The translations under genes were made by a program, and so were the position numbers. Positions 27,789 to 31,301 of a DNA stretch of 31,301 nucleotides are shown here, piece after piece (the first letter of the stretch is position 1; each line of letters starts with the position of its first letter). The stretch is from a virus. A model generated the notes under the pieces. That model had not been told where the DNA came from and made no database searches. It worked only from the letters and a program-made list of their open reading frames with translations. The stretch is taken from positions 1 to 31,301 of IMG/VR virus record IMGVR_UViG_3300024518_000519, one strand, 5' to 3'.

Positions 27789-28011
27789 CATCCTTACAAT
27801 GAAAAGCGGCAACAGGCATACCATTGGCCCCAATGAGCAATGGATTCCAAAGCCACAAAAAGAAGGAGGGAAACAAAAGGGGGTTTCTGCTGTAGGAATG
27901 GGGATTCATAAAAGGGATGGAGTCTATTGGTTCAATAACCGTAAAATCAAAGACCTAATTGCCTTCTGTCGCCGCGAAGGGTTGATTGTTGCACCTGATG
28001 TAAACGATTAA
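27781..28011 (+). CDS. Small hypothetical protein
   Basis: The protein has 76 residues and overlaps the HTH gene by 8 bases. It is basic and polar (GNRHTIGPNEQWIPKPQKEGGKQKGVSAVGMGIHKRDGVYWFNNRKIKDLIAFCRREGLIV). The second half (YWFNNRKIKDLIAFCRREGL) reads as a short strand-helix that might bind DNA. No family recognised. It is the last gene before the gap preceding the terminase. Confidence 0.6.
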   Translation: MDNILTMKSGNRHTIGPNEQWIPKPQKEGGKQKGVSAVGMGIHKRDGVYWFNNRKIKDLIAFCRREGLIVAPDVND

Positions 28012-28060
28012 ACTCGCACAAACCCCACTACTTTAATCTGTATTGCCCCAAATTAACTGT

Positions 28061-28079
28061 TGAACAGCCCCCCTGTTCA
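28061..28079 (+). promoter_or_regulatory. Perfect hairpin upstream of the terminase genes
   Basis: TGAACAG (28061-28067) pairs with CTGTTCA (28073-28079) around a CCCCC loop, a 7-bp perfect inverted repeat 21 bases before the small-subunit start. No T tract follows, so it is more likely an operator or mRNA leader structure than a terminator. Confidence 0.4.
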
Positions 28080-28099
28080 CGCTGCATCCTTATTCCCCG

Positions 28100-28546
28100 A
28101 TGGCTGGAGCAACGACAGGAACCCGCTTAACTTCACCAACACCCACCAGTAATGGCAAGCATCCCGGTGGGAGGCCCAAGATCGTTTTTGACCTAGACTT
28201 GGTTGAACGGCTTGGCGGTCTCAATGCTACCCTTGCAGAAATGGGGACTCTCCTTGGTTGTTCACATGATGTGATTCAACGCCAAATGAAGGGCGAGGAC
28301 AGTCAGTTTCGCGTTGCCTTTGAAAAGGGAAAGGCCAAGTTGCAAACTTCTCTCAAGCGTAAGCTGGTTCAGCAAGCCCTTGATAACAACAACGTGGTCA
28401 GTCTTATCTTCGCTTTGAAGAACGTCTGCGGGTTTACAGACAGGGCCGAGGTTAACGTGGAGCATTCGGGACAGGTGACTACCGAGAAGCAACTCGTTGT
28501 CCAATGGAGAGAGATGCTTGGTGCTCCTAATCCCGAAAACAACTGA
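28100..28546 (+). CDS. Terminase small subunit candidate
   Basis: The protein has 148 residues. After a Thr/Pro-rich start, GGRPKIVFDLDLVERLGGLNATLAEMGTLLGCSHDVIQRQM is a helix-turn-helix (residues about 22-65), followed by a helical core (FRVAFEKGKAKLQTSLKRKLVQQALDNNNVVSLIFALKNVCGFTDRAE). This layout is that of phage small terminase subunits, which bind pac/cos DNA. It is directly followed by the large subunit. No ribosome-binding site is visible before ATG 28100, so the start could be slightly downstream or unusual. Confidence 0.65.
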   Translation: MAGATTGTRLTSPTPTSNGKHPGGRPKIVFDLDLVERLGGLNATLAEMGTLLGCSHDVIQRQMKGEDSQFRVAFEKGKAKLQTSLKRKLVQQALDNNNVVSLIFALKNVCGFTDRAEVNVEHSGQVTTEKQLVVQWREMLGAPNPENN

Positions 28547-29866
28547 ATGACTAAAGCGGAACGCGCAAAAGCATTGTTCAAGTTGATGCTGCCCTACCAG
28601 CAAAGGTGGGTGGCGGACTCTTCGCGTTTCAAGATATGGCTCAAGTCCCGGCAAATAGGGGGTTCACTTGGTTCAGCCTTTGAGGCTGTTGCCAGTTGCG
28701 TGGATAAGCCCAACACCGATTGGGTGGTGCTGTCAGCAGGCCAAAGGCAGTCCGAGGAATGGATGCTAAAGGGCAACAGGGTTGCAAGGGTTGTGTCTGA
28801 TGCTCTGGATTTACCCAAGCCTGACTGTAGGACGAGTGAGGTGAGGTTCCCAAACGGATCAAGAATCCTTGCCCTCCCCGCCAACCCGGACACCGTGCGT
28901 GGTTATTCAGCCAACTTGGTGCTGGATGAGTTTGCATTCCACGAAAGGCCCGACCGTATCTACGAGGCAATTTACCCAGCAATCTCCAACCCCTTGAGGG
29001 GTGAGCTAAAGCTCCGCATCATCAGCACCCCAGCAGGACGTAACAGCAAGTTCTTTGAGATTTGGAACAAGTCGGAGGAGCTTAACTTCGTAAGGCATAA
29101 GACAACCATCCATTCAGCAATCGAAGAAGGGTTGCCAATGGATGTTGAGGCTTTGAAGATAGGGCTGGATGACCCCGAAGCTTGGGAGCAGGAATACGAA
29201 TGCGAGTTTGTGGATGCCACCAATGTCCTGCTGCCTTACACCCTAATTGATGAATGCGTAAGTGATGAGGCAACCCTTGATTGTGAGGAGTCAAATGGGG
29301 GGGCTACTCGCTTTGTGGGCATAGACATTGGGCGTAAGCATGACCTAACTGTTTGCTGGACGCTTGAGAAGGTTGGCGATGTGATGTGGACAAGGGAGGT
29401 TTTGGTTCTCCGAAACACCCCATACCATTTGCAGGAGGAACTCCTTTCTGACCGTATCAACAAGGCGACCCATGCTGCCATTGATGCAACAGGCATTGGC
29501 AATGCGATAAGCGAGTCCTTGGCCAAGCGGTTTGCCTTTAAGCTGGAGGAATGCACGTTCACGCAAGGGCTGAAGGCAAAGATATTCCCCGGTTTACGCA
29601 GGGCATTCCAAGAGCGAGGCTTGAGGGTGCCAAGGGACAAAGCTATTCGGGAGGATTTGCATTCGGTCAATGAGTTGACCACGCCGGGAGGAAACAAACA
29701 ATACAGAGCGGTAAGGCGTTCAGATGGTCACGCCGACAGATGCACAGCGTTGGCTTTGGCCAACTATGCCGCTTTGCTAAACCAAGGGTCTGGGACAATT
29801 GGTGACACCGACAACATCATGCTTGGCAGAGCTAGGCTCGCAGGATTAAGGCCCACATTGGTATGA
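28547..29866 (+). CDS. terL: Terminase large subunit
   Basis: The protein has 439 residues. The ATPase part shows KSRQIGGSLG (about 33-42, Walker A-like), ANLVLDEFAF (Walker B, Asp127/Glu128) and RIISTPAG (coupling motif, 158-164). The RNase H-like nuclease part shows GIDIGRKHD (Asp260, Asp266), AAIDATGIGN (Asp313) and RSDGHADRCTALALA (Asp397). Both halves of the DNA-packaging motor and headful/cos cleavage enzyme are therefore intact. Start is adjacent to the small-subunit stop. The stop overlaps the portal ATG. Confidence 0.93.
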   Translation: MTKAERAKALFKLMLPYQQRWVADSSRFKIWLKSRQIGGSLGSAFEAVASCVDKPNTDWVVLSAGQRQSEEWMLKGNRVARVVSDALDLPKPDCRTSEVRFPNGSRILALPANPDTVRGYSANLVLDEFAFHERPDRIYEAIYPAISNPLRGELKLRIISTPAGRNSKFFEIWNKSEELNFVRHKTTIHSAIEEGLPMDVEALKIGLDDPEAWEQEYECEFVDATNVLLPYTLIDECVSDEATLDCEESNGGATRFVGIDIGRKHDLTVCWTLEKVGDVMWTREVLVLRNTPYHLQEELLSDRINKATHAAIDATGIGNAISESLAKRFAFKLEECTFTQGLKAKIFPGLRRAFQERGLRVPRDKAIREDLHSVNELTTPGGNKQYRAVRRSDGHADRCTALALANYAALLNQGSGTIGDTDNIMLGRARLAGLRPTLV

Positions 29867-31301
29867 TTGCAGAATTAAGTAACCGCTTCGGGAAACTGTT
29901 TAGTGCCAAAAAAGGGCCGAACGGGTCATCTATCGGTAAACGGGTTATTGCGCCCAATAACCGTGACCGGATGGACAGCAATTCGCTGGGGAGCAAACAG
30001 TCCCCGGCTAATGTAATTGCGATACTTCGTGCTGCCCTTGGCGGGGATATTCGGCAGCAATACCAAGTGTATGAGTTGATGGAGGACTCATGGGCTAGGC
30101 TTGCAAAGAACCTTCACGAACTGAAAAGCGCAGCGGCAGGGGCAACCTACACCGTAATGCCTTTTACCGTGAGGGGTGAGCGCCCAACTGATTCAGCGCA
30201 GGAAAAGGCTGACTTCGTTCAATATGCAATTGACGAGTGGGTGGGCGATCCAGTTGCAGGGACAAATGGTTTCCGCAATGCCATTTATGATTTGTGCGAC
30301 GGGGTGGGCAAAGGGTTCAGCGTGCAAGAAATACTTTGGGAGGTTAAGAAGGGTGGCATCTGCCCTAAATCAACTTACTTCTGCCATCCCCGCTATTATT
30401 CTTTCCCCTATGACAAGACCGACTTGATGCTCTCACCCCAAGGTGATGGCGTTTATGAGGAGTTCCCTGACAACAAGTTTATTGTTGGAATCTACAAGAA
30501 CCGTTCGGGCAACTCGATGGGCTATGGCTTGTTAAGGCAGTTGGCTTACTGGTGGAGCGGTCAGAACTTCTGCCGTGATTGGTTGCTTAACTTTGCCCAA
30601 GTGTTCGGTCAGCCATTGAGGTGGGCGACCTATGACCCCGGTGCTGCTGCCAACATTAAGAACGACATTGCTGATATGCTGGAGAACATGGGTTCTGCTG
30701 CATGGGGAGCGTTCCCGGCAGGGACACAGGTGGAGTTCAAAGAGGCAGGGAAGTCAGGGCAGGATAACCCTCAAAGCTATTTCATCCAAGTTGCTGATAA
30801 GTTGTGCGACATCACGATCCTTGGCCAAACCCTTACAACTGATGTGGGGGATTCAGGAAGCAGGGCTTTAGGCGAGGTGCATGAGGATGTGCTTCGCTCT
30901 AGGTTGCAGGACGTATGCGATTGGGCTGCGGATGTGATGAATGAACAACTCGTTACTGCTTTATGCGAGTTGAATTACGGGGACAAGGATGAAATGCCAA
31001 AGCTTGTCCCTGACCTTGCTGGGCCGGGAGACCCCGTGCTTGAGGCTCAAAGGGATCAGATACTTTTAACAAGCGGAGTGGAGATGCCCCGCGAATGGTT
31101 CTACGACCGTCACGATGTGCCAATGCCCCAATCCGGGGAGGACATCATTTCGCCACCAGAGCCAGCAGCGATGCAACCCCCTATGTTCGCCAAGGAGGGA
31201 GTGGTGGAAGCCGCACAGAGGGCAGAGCCGGGGCCAAGGGACAAGCTGCTCAACAGCGTAATGGAAGACGTTACGGGAGTGAGTGAGGCATGGCTTGCTC
31301 C
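29863..31301 (+). CDS. Portal protein, Mu gp29 / DUF935 type (3' truncated)
   Basis: 479 codons are open to the right edge, with ATG 29863 overlapping the terminase stop (ATGA). Recognisable blocks include QQYQVYELMEDSWARLAK, FRNAIYDLCDGVGKGFSVQEILW, QLAYWWSGQNFCRDWLLNFAQVFGQPLRWA and ITILGQTLTTDVGDSGSRALGEVHEDVL, the last being diagnostic of Mu gp29-like portals. It would form the 12-mer ring at the capsid vertex, contacting the terminase and the gp36-like connector. The Pro-rich stretch SPPEPAAMQPPMF near the edge lies in the C-terminal region. The protein is usually about 500 aa, so little is missing. Confidence 0.9.
   Translation, partial: MIAELSNRFGKLFSAKKGPNGSSIGKRVIAPNNRDRMDSNSLGSKQSPANVIAILRAALGGDIRQQYQVYELMEDSWARLAKNLHELKSAAAGATYTVMPFTVRGERPTDSAQEKADFVQYAIDEWVGDPVAGTNGFRNAIYDLCDGVGKGFSVQEILWEVKKGGICPKSTYFCHPRYYSFPYDKTDLMLSPQGDGVYEEFPDNKFIVGIYKNRSGNSMGYGLLRQLAYWWSGQNFCRDWLLNFAQVFGQPLRWATYDPGAAANIKNDIADMLENMGSAAWGAFPAGTQVEFKEAGKSGQDNPQSYFIQVADKLCDITILGQTLTTDVGDSGSRALGEVHEDVLRSRLQDVCDWAADVMNEQLVTALCELNYGDKDEMPKLVPDLAGPGDPVLEAQRDQILLTSGVEMPREWFYDRHDVPMPQSGEDIISPPEPAAMQPPMFAKEGVVEAAQRAEPGPRDKLLNSVMEDVTGVSEAWLA

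Noticed and set aside
29863-31301. Mu-like transposable phage on the basis of gp29/gp36-like genes
   Set aside because: No MuA/MuB-type transposase or Mu end sequences are seen; these head genes occur in many non-transposing phages.

Overview
This window is a contiguous stretch of a tailed double-stranded DNA phage genome (Caudoviricetes) or prophage. All supported genes lie on the + strand and are tightly packed, with many stop/start overlaps (ATGA, TGATG, TAATG). Recognisable phage families include a terminase large subunit, a Mu gp29-type (DUF935) portal, a gp36-like (DUF1320) connector, a tail chaperone plus tape-measure pair, and a RecT recombination module. The host cannot be read from the sequence. 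Base composition is intermediate and AGG is a favoured arginine codon in most genes. No integrase, transposase, repressor, rRNA, canonical tRNA, CRISPR array or insertion sequence is seen. The first gene is cut at its 5' end and the portal gene at its 3' end. Because the packaging module is at the right end and structural genes are at the left, the missing capsid genes (protease/scaffold, major capsid) probably lie outside the window, between portal and tail fibre on a circular map.

Layout. (1) 1-2.4 kb: the end of a fibre-like structural protein and two small accessory proteins. (2) 2.4-3.4 kb: five small membrane or exported proteins, probably a lysis-related cassette (holin candidates, a lipoprotein), with no endolysin in view. 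(3) 3.4-13.1 kb: gp36-like connector, tail completion protein, tail-tube candidate, tail assembly chaperone, a short tape measure (372 aa), tail-tip proteins and a 1503-aa tail-tip/adhesin protein. (4) 13.0-13.8 kb: a zinc-ribbon protein and an Rz/Rz1-like overlapping pair that includes a lipoprotein. (5) 13.8-14.3 kb: a 520-bp non-coding region with a palindromic promoter candidate and strong hairpins, probably the junction between late and early transcription.

(6) 14.3-22.8 kb: early genes. A DUF932 protein is followed by a tRNA-like structured RNA ending in a T tract and by several small unknown proteins. Next comes a recombination/replication block: RecT, a RecB-like PD-(D/E)XK nuclease, an SSB-like protein ending in DVPF, a RuvC-like resolvase, a winged-helix protein, two tandem DUF1376 paralogues and an adenine/cytosine-N methyltransferase. 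(7) 22.8-28.0 kb: after a terminator and a promoter candidate come a DnaA-C-like DNA-binding protein, a PD-(D/E)XK nuclease and a staphylococcal-type nuclease. Then a 569-aa protein that looks like a phage minor head protein fused to an ADP-ribosyltransferase-like C-terminus, with a small partner gene overlapping its end. Then a ParB-like protein overlapped by a TET-associated-type glycosyltransferase, and two small proteins. (8) 28.1-31.3 kb: terminase small subunit candidate, terminase large subunit and portal.

The most interesting parts are the putative MuF-type toxin/immunity pair (24.2-26.2 kb), the ParB-glycosyltransferase pair (26.2-27.6 kb), which may act in DNA hypermodification, and the structured RNA at 15.65-15.74 kb. 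Function calls come from motif and family recognition by eye; no searches were run.
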